64,000 bases of DNA from CANMUM01 sp965263365 (GCA_965263365.1 OZ253672.1:1488001-1552000), one strand, 5' to 3'; positions 36,365-45,044 are shown, counted from the stretch's first letter. Numbers and translations: made by a program. The notes: generated by a model from the sequence alone, not told the origin.

Positions 36365-36775
36365 TTAGCGCAGTTCAACCATAAACTTGCTACCAAGCGC
36401 CTGGGCGGCCGCCTCAAACTGGTCCACCTTTGTGCCGTGGTGTGGATCAAAAAGCCGGTCGATTTGCGGGCGCTTCTTACCCATAGCAATAGCAAGTTGG
36501 TTGCGATTTGATTGCTTGTCATCAAGCGCCCATTTCAATAGCACCTTAAGCGCCAGTTGCATCGGGACTTGCACTGAGTGATCACCTGCACCTGATGGCC
36601 GAGGAATGTCCTCAAAATCAGCCAACCGCGCCGCTAGCGCCTCCTCGACGCCACTCACCGCATAGGCAAGCGCATCTGCTTCAGAATCGCCGAAGGTGGT
36701 GACCTCGGGTAAATCTGGACACGTCACCATAAAAGTGCCGTTATCATCAGCCGTAAGATTTATTTTATATTCCAA
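36365..36775 (-). CDS. hicB: HicB antitoxin
   Basis: 136 residues. The N-terminal HicB fold (MEYKINLTADDNGTFMVTCP, TFGDSEADALAYAVSGVEEAL) binds HicA. The C-terminal part holds a helix-turn-helix (NQLAIAMGKKRPQIDRLFDP) that should bind the operator upstream of hicA. It is the second gene of the pair. Confidence 0.9.
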   Translation of the reverse strand: MEYKINLTADDNGTFMVTCPDLPEVTTFGDSEADALAYAVSGVEEALAARLADFEDIPRPSGAGDHSVQVPMQLALKVLLKWALDDKQSNRNQLAIAMGKKRPQIDRLFDPHHGTKVDQFEAAAQALGSKFMVELR

Positions 36776-36849
36776 TGTTTTATCCTTTCACCGTTTTACC
36801 GTTTCGTTTCGCTCGAAGATCAAATAATTTCTGCTAATGATCTTGGGCT

Positions 36850-37035
36850 CTAAAGCCCAAGGTCTTTTTTGATTTTATTTACCAATCCAGTTCCGAGTTC
36901 CTTATTCGAGCCATGCATCGGCAGTTGCGTCTTTTTCTTACCTAGCTTGACCGTCAAATGACCGCTTCCGCCTCGGTGGGTCTCAAAAGTGCAACCTTGC
37001 TTTTTCAACCACTTTTTAAGCTCTTTTGAATTCAT
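36850..37035 (-). CDS. hicA: HicA toxin (mRNA interferase)
   Basis: 61 residues with a dsRBD-like fold. The catalytic His lies in RGGSGHLTV, followed by KKTQLPMHGSNKELGTGLV. It cleaves mRNA when HicB is lost. In this prophage the system probably stabilises the element or acts against other phages. Confidence 0.9.
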   Translation of the reverse strand: MNSKELKKWLKKQGCTFETHRGGSGHLTVKLGKKKTQLPMHGSNKELGTGLVNKIKKDLGL

Positions 37036-37059
37036 TTCATCTCCATCGCTTATGGAATA

Positions 37060-37103
37060 AATATAAACATAAGTGTTTATATTGTCAACACTTATGTTTA
37101 TAT
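37060..37103 (-). promoter_or_regulatory. hicAB promoter with overlapping palindromic operator
   Basis: Minus strand -35 TTGACA (37083-37088), 17-bp spacer, -10 TATATT (37060-37065). A perfect 15-bp inverted repeat (atataaacataagtg at 37061-37075 and its complement at 37089-37103) overlaps both elements; a second, inner repeat aagtgtt/aacactt nests inside. HicB binding here would block RNA polymerase. Confidence 0.85.
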
Positions 37104-37532
37104 TTTTCTAGTTGATAAAAGTGACGGAGGATTTCGTGAGCTTATAGTGGCATGAAGTCTTCAGGTTAAAGATCACCTTTCGGGATTAACCCACCGTCGA
37201 TATAGACTGGAGCAAACTTAACTCTGTTAAATGACATATTGCCGGTTCGGCAATATCTATAATACAGCACCTTTGGATCCGTTTCGTGCGCCTCCACACA
37301 AAAATTACACCTACTTAGTCAATCACTCCACAACCCGATGCTTGGTACCGCAGCATCCGACTGGTCCAAATTTTCCCTAATTTTCTCGCTAACAACCAGT
37401 CAGCCTCACGAATTTAGGGTTACCAAAAAAGCTTGCAATGTTAAGCTCCTTTCATCGCCTCTTGTGACGACAAGCTGAATATATGCATTTGCAATTGAAA
37501 ATCAATACCAACAATCCTACATTCAATGAAAT
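37104..37532. other. Structured intergenic region without a gene
   Basis: About 430 bp. It contains a perfect nine-bp hairpin with a three-base loop (atattgccg/cggcaatat, 37236-37256), a second hairpin gatgct/agcatc near 37337-37357 and a long-range repeat gactggt/accagtc (37359-37365, 37395-37401). No open frame is convincing. It could hold a small RNA. Confidence 0.45.
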
Positions 37533-37622
37533 GGGAGAATAGCTTAGTGGAAAAGCGCCAAGTGGGAAGCTTGGTTTCGTTGCATGAGCGATACGCAGGT
37601 TCGATTCCTGCTTCTCCCACCA
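37533..37622 (+). tRNA. Prophage tRNA-Ser(GGA)-like, with G at position 33
   Basis: 90 nt, class II. Acceptor gggagaa/ttctccc; D arm gctt/aagc; anticodon arm ccaag-tgggaag-cttgg; long variable arm with a stem; T arm gcagg-ttcgatt-cctgc; A73 and CCA encoded. With the seven-base loop aligned normally, the anticodon is GGA (Ser) and position 37 is A. Position 33, almost always U, is G, and the discriminator is A where bacterial tRNA-Ser normally has G. It lies on the strand opposite to the surrounding genes. Confidence 0.8.
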
Positions 37623-37629
37623 CGGTTTA

Positions 37630-38325
37630 CTAATAACAACTCACTCCTGCTATATCATCGAGCTTACAGGCTAAGGCTTCTATAATCTTCTGCCTACGAC
37701 GGGTCGTATTCTTCCAGCCATAAATTTTCAGCAATTTACTTGGCGTGCATTGCCCAATGCAAATATCAAAAACAATATTCCGTTCGTCGATGGAGCGGGG
37801 GGGATACTTGTCAGCAACATTGCGCGCATCAAGAACCAAATCCCTGCCGATCGCGGCCGTCATGCGGTCATAATTTTGCTTCAGGCGCAAATACCAATCC
37901 ATGAAGCTTCCTGATCCGCCACTTCCGCCTGTTTGCTCAAGCGTTGATAGCTTATAGCCGCTGCCATTGACGCGTTCATGCAGTGCGCGAAAATAACGCG
38001 CCGTCCCGACCTGCCCATCTGAAAGCGGAAATGGCTTCTTGTGGCGCTTCGTTTGATCGCGCATCACATCAAATACATCACGCTCGCGCATAGCATCGCG
38101 ACCACGATAACCATGTCGAACGTATTTAAACCCTGTCGTACCATCAGGCATCCGTACAAGAGGCTGAAACGCCTCTACAGCCCCACGCGCTGGGGAGATG
38201 CACAGTATATCATCACCAACCGTTGAAGGTGCTACTGAGGCCGCTTTGATCGCCTCCATGCGCTTTTTTTCATCACTTTTGATCGCCTCCATGCGCTTTT
38301 TTTTATCACTTACTTTATTGGTCAC
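37630..38325 (-). CDS. Phage protein of unknown function, replication region
   Basis: 231 residues, not recognised. A basic N-terminus contains a perfect-looking 11-residue duplication (KKRMEAIK twice) encoded by a 33-bp direct repeat near 38248-38310. The C-terminal part (ERNIVFDICIGQCTPSKLLK, RRRQKIIEALACKL) is helical and could be a DNA-binding HTH, as in phage late regulators. It overlaps the end of the P4-type helicase gene by 11 bases. Confidence 0.65.
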   Translation of the reverse strand: MTNKVSDKKKRMEAIKSDEKKRMEAIKAASVAPSTVGDDILCISPARGAVEAFQPLVRMPDGTTGFKYVRHGYRGRDAMRERDVFDVMRDQTKRHKKPFPLSDGQVGTARYFRALHERVNGSGYKLSTLEQTGGSGGSGSFMDWYLRLKQNYDRMTAAIGRDLVLDARNVADKYPPRSIDERNIVFDICIGQCTPSKLLKIYGWKNTTRRRQKIIEALACKLDDIAGVSCY

Positions 38326-40063
38326 TGCTGCCCTCCTTCAAAACCAATCGACCGCGCGCATCGCGCTCTGCCGAATTCATCAAGTATTCAAATTCGCTCG
38401 TAAATTTGATGCCTGCGTATTTAACCACAGAGGACTTCATGTATGTGAACTTATGGCCGTTTGTTGGATTTGACCATCGCTCTGACTTTTCCTTGATTTT
38501 CCTAGAAATGGTGTTATCGGTCCAGGGTCCCATTGAGCGAGATTGACGGAATAGGTTGAAACCTTCGGCAAGCTCTTTCGATTTGAGCTGATTATCAGCA
38601 TTCCCAGTTATCTCACAGCATTCAAGAAGATATGTCATGATCGGGTCGCTTTCCTCGCGATATTCTGCCGTTGCATCGCGGATGATCGGAGGGATTTGCA
38701 ACCCGTTATCGATATAATCGCAAAGACCCGCCATCAGCCAATTTAATATTCCGCTGCGCTCCTCCCACAGCTTTTCGCCAAGCTTAGGATCGCGCTCGCC
38801 TTGCGGAATCTGCACATCGAAAGGGACAAGCAGCAATCGTCGCCAAATTCCGTCATCGGTCCCGCGAATTTCTGGCTTGTGGTTGCCGCTCATTGTCAAT
38901 TTGAAAACAGGCGTAATCTCCACAAAATCGGAATGAAGGGCACGAACCATCATTGGCTCACCACCCGTCATTTCTTTAATTAGACCTTCTTGAAGTCGTT
39001 GCCCCTCGTCGGGCTCGGATGTGCGCACCATTCGCGCACCCATGAGCGGGATAAGATCAGGCGTTGCATCCCCACCACCACGGCGATTTGACCCTGTTAA
39101 ACTCTCAATTCGAGCAGTAGCGGCATATGAACCCATAATGCGCGCCATGAGATCGACTAAAACCGATTTACCGTTCGCGCCTGCGCCGTAAAGAAATACC
39201 ATCTTCTGATCGCCTGTAAAAGCGGTCATTGAAAGCCCAAACCAACGTTGAAGAAATTCACGGATGGAAGGGTCAGGCAATATACGCTCGATAAACTTAT
39301 CAAATTGCGGGCATTTTTCATCCGAAACATAAGAGGCTTTAAGCTCTTTGGATATGCGCAGTTCGCGATTGTGCTGGCTTTCCTCGATCGTTGCTCCATG
39401 AATATCGTCTTTATAAACCCTAAGAACAATGTTTTCTGCGTTGATTTGGAACGGATTGCGATCTAGTTCATCATAATCTACGGCGAGACGCACGCTCGCC
39501 TCACTCAAGGCATTTTTCAACCTTGCCGAATTCCCAGAAGTGATTGAAAACCCCTTATGGCGGGTGCGAACTTTAGAAAGAGCTTTTTCAATACGTTTAA
39601 TCCATGCCATTTTATCGTTAGCTTTTGAAAGCTCTCGCTCATCCTCATCAGTCCGATTTTCACCTAAACTTTCAAATGATTTGATTTTATCTTGAACAGA
39701 AGCTTTATTTTGCAAGTCGCGCATCATAAATTCATCAAGTTCGACAAGAGCAACCTCAGATGCAATCCAATCTGGCAGTTTTTGAACGTAGGCACGAGTG
39801 TTAATCTCATCACCATCATGCTCCCAAAACCGCCCGTTCCACACGTGCCACCCGACGCGCGGCACAAACATCACATCATCACCAGCATGAAGCACAAAAC
39901 GCTTGCCATTTCCGAGATCAGAAAGTGGGTATGCCGCCGACTCACGAAATCGCTCAACATCTCCATCCTTTGGCGGCGGTTCTGGCGGGGCATTTGCCCC
40001 AACAACATTCACGGATTCTGCCTCAGCGAAGGCTTGTTTAATTTCGTCAATGCCTTTAGCCAT
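38315..40063 (-). CDS. Phage P4/D5-type SF3 helicase-primase
   Basis: 582 residues. An N-terminal D5-type region is followed by an SF3 helicase core: Walker A GAGANGKSVL (about 291-300), a GARMVRTSEPDEGQRL segment and sensor TMSGNHKPEIRGTDDGIWRR. It would unwind the phage origin. Five codons of upstream open frame exist, but the ATG at 40063 gives the usual MAKGIDEI start. The separate Toprim primase gene at 42203 probably works with it. Confidence 0.9.
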   Translation of the reverse strand: MAKGIDEIKQAFAEAESVNVVGANAPPEPPPKDGDVERFRESAAYPLSDLGNGKRFVLHAGDDVMFVPRVGWHVWNGRFWEHDGDEINTRAYVQKLPDWIASEVALVELDEFMMRDLQNKASVQDKIKSFESLGENRTDEDERELSKANDKMAWIKRIEKALSKVRTRHKGFSITSGNSARLKNALSEASVRLAVDYDELDRNPFQINAENIVLRVYKDDIHGATIEESQHNRELRISKELKASYVSDEKCPQFDKFIERILPDPSIREFLQRWFGLSMTAFTGDQKMVFLYGAGANGKSVLVDLMARIMGSYAATARIESLTGSNRRGGGDATPDLIPLMGARMVRTSEPDEGQRLQEGLIKEMTGGEPMMVRALHSDFVEITPVFKLTMSGNHKPEIRGTDDGIWRRLLLVPFDVQIPQGERDPKLGEKLWEERSGILNWLMAGLCDYIDNGLQIPPIIRDATAEYREESDPIMTYLLECCEITGNADNQLKSKELAEGFNLFRQSRSMGPWTDNTISRKIKEKSERWSNPTNGHKFTYMKSSVVKYAGIKFTSEFEYLMNSAERDARGRLVLKEGSSDQ

Positions 40064-40139
40064 GCACAATCTCCCCAAAAGTTATGCGTGGCTCTTTCAA
40101 AAATCTGTGCAAGCTTGAGACGAAATTCAGGAGGGAAAC

Positions 40140-40523
40140 ATGAAACGATTCATTACGTTCATTTTGACGGCTATGATTACAATTAGCTGTGCAACAGGTA
40201 GCCAAATCGTGATGGCTACGCCAACACAACTCACAGCCCAGCAAGTGCACGAAGTTAAATCCAAGGTGGCAGCTCTGCTTCGCGATCCATCCTCTACCGA
40301 GTTTAGAAATATCCGTGCAGCTAATGCCGTTCTTGAGGACAACCGAAACGTTATCGCTGTTTGTGGGGAGGTTAATGGGAAAAATGCTTTCGGCGGATAT
40401 GTCGGCTTTACTCCGTTTCTCGGCTCGTTCGAAAATGGAATTTTCACAGTGAAGGAGTTGGCAAGTGGTGAAGGTCGAGATCTCTACGCGGCGACAATTA
40501 TAAGCTCTTGCGCCAAGGTTTAA
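40140..40523 (+). CDS. Putative lipoprotein or secreted protein, lysogen-expressed candidate
   Basis: 127 residues on the + strand inside the leftward replication block. A signal peptide (MKRFITFILTAMITISCATG) contains a lipobox-like ITISC. The mature part has the pattern LLRDPSSTEFRNIRA then VCGEVNGKNAFGGYVGFTPF, a small conserved periplasmic family seen in many proteobacteria. GGAGGG lies directly upstream. Its orientation and separate placement mark it as a likely moron. Confidence 0.75.
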   Translation: MKRFITFILTAMITISCATGSQIVMATPTQLTAQQVHEVKSKVAALLRDPSSTEFRNIRAANAVLEDNRNVIAVCGEVNGKNAFGGYVGFTPFLGSFENGIFTVKELASGEGRDLYAATIISSCAKV

Positions 40524-40528
40524 CACAT

Positions 40529-41848
40529 TCATATTGCCATCTCCTGTGATATCCGGGCCAAAAGCCAACGGACCACAGGCACAGCCATTGAGTTGCCGAG
40601 TGCCTTGTATTGCGGCCCGTCGCTTGCAGGCTTGCCGCGATAGGTGATCGCGCAATGATCATCTGGGAAACCCTGCAATCTGTGACACTCGACAGGGGTT
40701 AATCGACGCACAGCGTATTCCTTATTCTGTTTTTCTTTAACAAAAACTGATGTCGGGTCTTTGTAATTGCTTGCTGATAAAGTGGGTGAAAGCTCATCGC
40801 TAAAACCCATACCCATAGATTGCGGGTTATAACCTATAGCTACACACGGTTCACGCTGCCCCTCAGACATAGTGTCAAGCGTTTGTGTAACTTCGCCATA
40901 AACTCGTGGCGCTCCACCATCAGGCGACCTCTGCATAAAAGCGACCGCGTGTCGATCTGTCTTTGTCAATGTTGGCGAAACTTCAAGACTTGCGCCTAAT
41001 CCATTTCCACCGTTTTCAGGTTTACGCCCAATCGTATTTGCTTGAAGTCCGTAGGCAACGGCGCTATGTCCGCCGCCTAAGTCTCCCCCGCTTGCTCGGA
41101 GTGTTCCACAGTCTTCGCTGTATTTTCCAATGCCCGTTTGAGAATAAACGGCAAGGTCTTTCCCCTCTTTTCCGCCCGTCTCAATATCCCTGCACACGCC
41201 TTTTGGCTCAAATAATACTTTCGCGGGATCAAGTTCACTGGCTCCAAAACTTGCGACAAGAAAAACGCGACGGCGGCGTTGTGGCACTCCGAAGTGCTGA
41301 GCATCGAGAAGCCCCCAAGCGAGCCGTGCCCGTGGCCCCTCAACCATACCTTGACTGGGCCACCCTCCCCCCTCTGGGTTTGGTATGGCATCATCTCCTC
41401 CGACAAGCGCTCCCAAGAAATTTCCGAAGGCGTTTTCTTTGTCTGAGAGGACTCCGGGGACGTTTTCCCAGACTGCGACGAATTTTCCATCTGGTCTAGC
41501 ATCGACAATTGCATGACATATCTCCACAAATTTCATAGTTAAGTTTCCGCGGGCGTCCGAAAGCCCTTTTCGAAGGCCAGCTATGCTGAATGCTTGGCAA
41601 GGCGTCCCAGCAACAATCAATTCAGGCAATGGAACGCCACGCTCACGAAGAAGTTCTGGGGTGATCTCCGTCATATCACCCCATAAAAGCGGATCGCCTT
41701 GATTGTGATCCTCTGGCAGTTTGTAGCCAAACCGCTCGGCAAGAACGGCACGAGGAAACGCCTCAATCTCGCTGGCAAATCGCCAATCAATCCAAGGGGC
41801 TGCGACTTCTGGTGCGCCAATTCCACTGCAAAGCGTCATACCGATCAT
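40529..41848 (-). CDS. C5-cytosine DNA methyltransferase
   Basis: 439 residues. Motif I is MTLCSGIGAPEVAAPWI, the catalytic Cys is in AGTPCQAFSIAGLRKG, motif VI is VWENVPGVLS, motif VIII-like RRRRVFLVA, and IX/X GFPDDH and YKALGNSMAVPVV. The target-recognition region (about 220-380) is long, with repeated SPTLT/TLDTM segments. No partner nuclease is present, so it is an orphan enzyme probably giving protection from host restriction. Confidence 0.92.
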   Translation of the reverse strand: MIGMTLCSGIGAPEVAAPWIDWRFASEIEAFPRAVLAERFGYKLPEDHNQGDPLLWGDMTEITPELLRERGVPLPELIVAGTPCQAFSIAGLRKGLSDARGNLTMKFVEICHAIVDARPDGKFVAVWENVPGVLSDKENAFGNFLGALVGGDDAIPNPEGGGWPSQGMVEGPRARLAWGLLDAQHFGVPQRRRRVFLVASFGASELDPAKVLFEPKGVCRDIETGGKEGKDLAVYSQTGIGKYSEDCGTLRASGGDLGGGHSAVAYGLQANTIGRKPENGGNGLGASLEVSPTLTKTDRHAVAFMQRSPDGGAPRVYGEVTQTLDTMSEGQREPCVAIGYNPQSMGMGFSDELSPTLSASNYKDPTSVFVKEKQNKEYAVRRLTPVECHRLQGFPDDHCAITYRGKPASDGPQYKALGNSMAVPVVRWLLARISQEMAI

Positions 41849-42219
41849 TGCACACCCTCCGCAGAATTATGTTTGTGAGTGAGGCGGTTGACCGCGCCAA
41901 ACAATCCAGCAAATGCCTCTTCATGACGGCCGGCATCACAAAGCGCTATACGCTCCTCAAACAACCGATAGACAGAAACCGGTTCAAGCATCGCCAGATG
42001 ACAAACCTCAATAAAATCACGTGAGCCAAACCAATATCGTGCAATCACATGATCGGTGCGCAAACCCGAAGGCCAAGGCCACAGCGCATCAATTAGGCAT
42101 TCGAGAACCACGGTTTGGAACAAATGGGCGCAATCTTTAGCGTCGGTGAAATGCTCGTCATCGATAAATGAGAGGTAGATTAAATCATCCGCATATTTGG
42201 CTTCAGCTTGCATGCTCAT
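41845..42219 (-). CDS. Phage protein of unknown function
   Basis: 124 residues, acidic and helical (ADDLIYLSFIDDEHFTDAKD, FGSRDFIEVCHLAMLEP). Not recognised. It lies between the primase and methyltransferase genes, overlapping both by a few bases. Confidence 0.6.
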   Translation of the reverse strand: MSMQAEAKYADDLIYLSFIDDEHFTDAKDCAHLFQTVVLECLIDALWPWPSGLRTDHVIARYWFGSRDFIEVCHLAMLEPVSVYRLFEERIALCDAGRHEEAFAGLFGAVNRLTHKHNSAEGVQ

Positions 42220-43321
42220 TGCCCGCCTCCGTCAGCATATCGTTCAGATCAGCACCTTTAGGGGCTTGAACGATTTTGCACTCAAGTCCAGCACGAAGTT
42301 GAGCGGCGCGGCGTAGTCCACTTTCAAGCTTGGCGCGGGTCATCTTTGGCTCACTATCGCCATCCATTATGAACACAAGTCGCTTGACCCATGGCGGCGG
42401 CACAAATGCCTCTTTATCGCTCATGTCAGGAATGCCTGAATTTCTGGCCGTCATTTTTCCCGACATATTACCAAGATCGACACCCGCCCAATAAGCCGCA
42501 CCCTCTATGGCGCCAGCAACCATCGCCGAAAGGGTGGTCTCAATACCTTCGCCCATCACAAGCGCATTTGCGCCATCAGGTGTAAGCAACCGAATAGATC
42601 CGCCCTTTTTACTTCCCCATACGAGTTTAGATTTTTGCTCTTCGCCTTGCCAGATAATCTTTGCTTTGCCAGTCGGTTGTGCCAAATCAATCCAAGTGCG
42701 ATGCACCGCACGGCCTTGGCGGTCAGGATGTTGAACCGCTGCGATCATGGCGGGGCCTTCATGCATGGTGATGACCTTGCTTGCGATTTTCTTCATATAA
42801 GGAAGTGACTCACTTTCACGCAGAGCAAGTGGAATTTCTGGTAGAAGTGCGCGCGAAAACCCACGCTTAGCAAGATAGCCGCGGACATAGCCATCATCGA
42901 CATGAACGGAATTGCGCCAAGTCTCTTTTGCCGCGTTTATTGCCCATTGTCTAAATTTGGCCTGTTGGCGTTCTTGCTCGCGTGCCTTGGCCTCTGCCGC
43001 ACGGCGACGGCGCTCTTCTTCTTTTGTGTCAATTTGCCTTTGTTCGTCACCGCAAAGCCATGTAAGCGCGTCACGAAAATCAAGACCATTTACAGCCATT
43101 GCAAGGGCAATCTGATCGCCGCCGCGAATGTCGCATTGACGGCAAAGGAATTTCAGAGTTTGGATATTGATGCCGAACCGATCAGTTCCGCCACAAATTG
43201 GGCAAGGGCCAATAAGCTCCGCCCCTGTTCGCCGCAAGCCAGATATGGCAAGGCGATCTATCAGTGCCTCAATCGGGATTTGCTTAGCTTCATCAACACG
43301 CGGATCAGGTCTATAGCTCAT
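42203..43321 (-). CDS. Toprim-type DNA primase with zinc finger
   Basis: 372 residues. A CHC2-like zinc ribbon (CPICGGTDRFGIN, LKFLCRQCDIRGG) begins the protein, a charged linker follows, and a Toprim domain has ALVMGEGIETTLSA and LVFIMDGDSEPK. It makes primers for phage replication and pairs with the SF3 helicase encoded downstream. Confidence 0.9.
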   Translation of the reverse strand: MSYRPDPRVDEAKQIPIEALIDRLAISGLRRTGAELIGPCPICGGTDRFGINIQTLKFLCRQCDIRGGDQIALAMAVNGLDFRDALTWLCGDEQRQIDTKEEERRRRAAEAKAREQERQQAKFRQWAINAAKETWRNSVHVDDGYVRGYLAKRGFSRALLPEIPLALRESESLPYMKKIASKVITMHEGPAMIAAVQHPDRQGRAVHRTWIDLAQPTGKAKIIWQGEEQKSKLVWGSKKGGSIRLLTPDGANALVMGEGIETTLSAMVAGAIEGAAYWAGVDLGNMSGKMTARNSGIPDMSDKEAFVPPPWVKRLVFIMDGDSEPKMTRAKLESGLRRAAQLRAGLECKIVQAPKGADLNDMLTEAGNEHAS

Positions 43322-43832
43322 CTGCGCCTCCGCCTAGGCGTCCGCTGGGTTTCATGAATACTAGCCAAATTGACTTGGCGCTCTTCCCACATCTATTACC
43401 GACTATTGGCTTGTGATTAGTGAGGTTTAACACCTCCGACACCTTGATTTCATACTCATTCCATTTGAAAATCAGTGTGCCATTTGGTTTGAGCACGCGG
43501 AAACATTCGGAAAAGCCTTTGCGTAGATCTTCACGCCAATCCTTCGAGAGCCTGCCGTATTTTTTAGCAAGCCAACTGTTACTGCCGTTTTTTCTAAGGT
43601 GAGGTGGGTCAAAAACAACCATGCTAAATGTATCTGAAGAAAATGGTATGTTTGTGAAATCCATATGAACATCTGGATGAATATTCAGGGCTCTGTAACC
43701 ATTTTTACTTGAGCTATCTTTTAAGATATGACTCTCATGTCGCACATCACCAAAAACAACACGCTCATCGTTCGGATTGAAATAAAACATTCGGCTCCCT
43801 GAAGCAGGATCGAGGATCGGCTTAACGCTCAT
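43311..43832 (-). CDS. Class I SAM-dependent methyltransferase, phage type
   Basis: 173 residues. ILDPASGSRMFYFNPND opens the protein, and the catalytic-type VVFDPPHLRKNGSN (about 73-86) is followed by RVLKPNGTLIFKWNE. The DPPH motif suggests a DNA amino-methyltransferase. Its target is unknown. Confidence 0.8.
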   Translation of the reverse strand: MSVKPILDPASGSRMFYFNPNDERVVFGDVRHESHILKDSSSKNGYRALNIHPDVHMDFTNIPFSSDTFSMVVFDPPHLRKNGSNSWLAKKYGRLSKDWREDLRKGFSECFRVLKPNGTLIFKWNEYEIKVSEVLNLTNHKPIVGNRCGKSAKSIWLVFMKPSGRLGGGADEL

Positions 43833-44022
43833 CGGCGCCGCCTTCTTTCTTGGGGAGGATAGCCTCGATCGCTTGTGCTATCGCCACATCAACGCGAACC
43901 TGTGCGCCTGCGCTACTTTGCGCCTCAAGATATTTCTGCGCTTGTTCAGGAGTGAATATGACGGCAATATCGCCTTTTTTTGTGAGGGTTGAGCGGAGTG
44001 CGCCATGATATGATCTCGCCAT
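43822..44022 (-). CDS. Small phage protein
   Basis: 66 residues from the ATG at 44022 (overlap with the upstream stop). AIAQAIEAILPKK near the end is helical. Not recognised. Confidence 0.55.
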   Translation of the reverse strand: MARSYHGALRSTLTKKGDIAVIFTPEQAQKYLEAQSSAGAQVRVDVAIAQAIEAILPKKEGGADER

Positions 44023-44024
44023 GT

Positions 44025-44342
44025 TCACCCCATTCCTGTATCCGCACGCAATTGCCAATCATGTGGCAATGGCTTTTCATGCGCATAATCTTCTGGGAAA
44101 TGATGACGCCACCAGCTTTGCATAAATTCGACAAGCCCAGAAGCGGCGGTTTGTGGTTGCTCAAATGCAGAGGCAGAGAACTCATCAACAGCCTCCAAAA
44201 GCTGGGCATCATCGGGCAAGGCATCCGCGCATTGCTCGCGCAGTTCCTTAATATGAAGCACGCGTAAACCTCCAGTTCGTGCAAGGTTTGCAGTGCTGTA
44301 AAGCAATAGCCCAATTTCAGTGCGAGGATCATTGAAGGCCAT
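44025..44342 (-). CDS. Small phage protein
   Basis: 105 residues from the ATG at 44342, which lies within the end of the upstream gene. Helical N-terminus (EIGLLLYSTANLARTGGL) and an aromatic segment FMQSWWRHHFPEDYAH. Not recognised. Confidence 0.55.
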   Translation of the reverse strand: MAFNDPRTEIGLLLYSTANLARTGGLRVLHIKELREQCADALPDDAQLLEAVDEFSASAFEQPQTAASGLVEFMQSWWRHHFPEDYAHEKPLPHDWQLRADTGMG

Positions 44343-44511
44343 CTTGCGCCTCCTCTGACTTCCTGTAATCACGTTGGATGCGAAGAATATATTTTCGAAC
44401 GTTATCAGCTCGAACTCGAAAATGGCGTGCAATTTCCGCGTATGAGGCACCTTGGTCACGCATTTCTAACCAAGCAATATGTAACTCATCCAATTGGCGA
44501 TCTGTAATCAT
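44329..44511 (-). CDS. Small helix-turn-helix protein
   Basis: 60 residues from the ATG at 44511, overlapping the upstream stop (ATGA-type). YAEIARHFRVRADNVRKYIL is a helix-turn-helix resembling Hin/sigma region 4 types. It may regulate early genes; this is inference. Confidence 0.6.
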   Translation of the reverse strand: MITDRQLDELHIAWLEMRDQGASYAEIARHFRVRADNVRKYILRIQRDYRKSEEAQDGLQ

Positions 44512-45044
44512 ACCGCCCTCCGCATAAAGCGTGTGCCGTTTTTGTTGTTCTTGTCGAACAAATACCAGGCACAATCGTCTTTCCCACCAACCCCGTTGCG
44601 CATCCATGAAGGGCGGCCCGCGGGAACAATTTTTTTGCACCAAGGCATCATTTTTGCTGACTGCTGTGTGAACGGCCAACCAGCATCGAATAGAAACCAC
44701 GTAGGCTTGAGCGAAGCAAAGGCTATAATCATCTGATGGAGAGTAGTGCGCTCCCATGGCGGGTTCGTGATGATGTAATCTATATTTTCCAAGCGCAGCG
44801 CGCACAACGCATCAAAATCAAGCGCATTAAACCATTCTACGTCACCACGGATGGGTAAAACATCACCTGCAAAACCGCACTCTAGTCCACGTAAACGAAG
44901 GTGGTCGATCAAATCACCCCTGCCAGCACAAGGCTCAATATAGCGCTGCCCTGGCTGTAAATATTTGAAAACTGGTTCCGCGCCATCCAGCGTAGTAAAA
45001 TAAGCATCGCGCCGCCTGCGCTTAAAATTCGAACGCTTACCCAT
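44508..45044 (-). CDS. N6-adenine DNA methyltransferase, phage type
   Basis: 178 residues from the ATG at 45044. Motif I-like YIEPCAGRGDLIDHL, then the catalytic YIITNPPWERTTLH. The small NPPW phage family often acts alone. An unoverlapped, longer frame upstream (to 45104) runs into the next gene and is not needed. Confidence 0.85.
   Translation of the reverse strand: MGKRSNFKRRRRDAYFTTLDGAEPVFKYLQPGQRYIEPCAGRGDLIDHLRLRGLECGFAGDVLPIRGDVEWFNALDFDALCALRLENIDYIITNPPWERTTLHQMIIAFASLKPTWFLFDAGWPFTQQSAKMMPWCKKIVPAGRPSWMRNGVGGKDDCAWYLFDKNNKNGTRFMRRAV

Noticed and set aside
36058..36525. 155-residue minus-strand frame ending in GKHLGSTWEQK
   Set aside because: Its first half is a shadow of hicB and the end is the translation of the 11-bp repeats; no start signal.
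37441..37623. 60-residue frame on the minus strand
   Set aside because: It is the antisense of tRNA-Ser, giving the typical false GEAGIEP-like protein.
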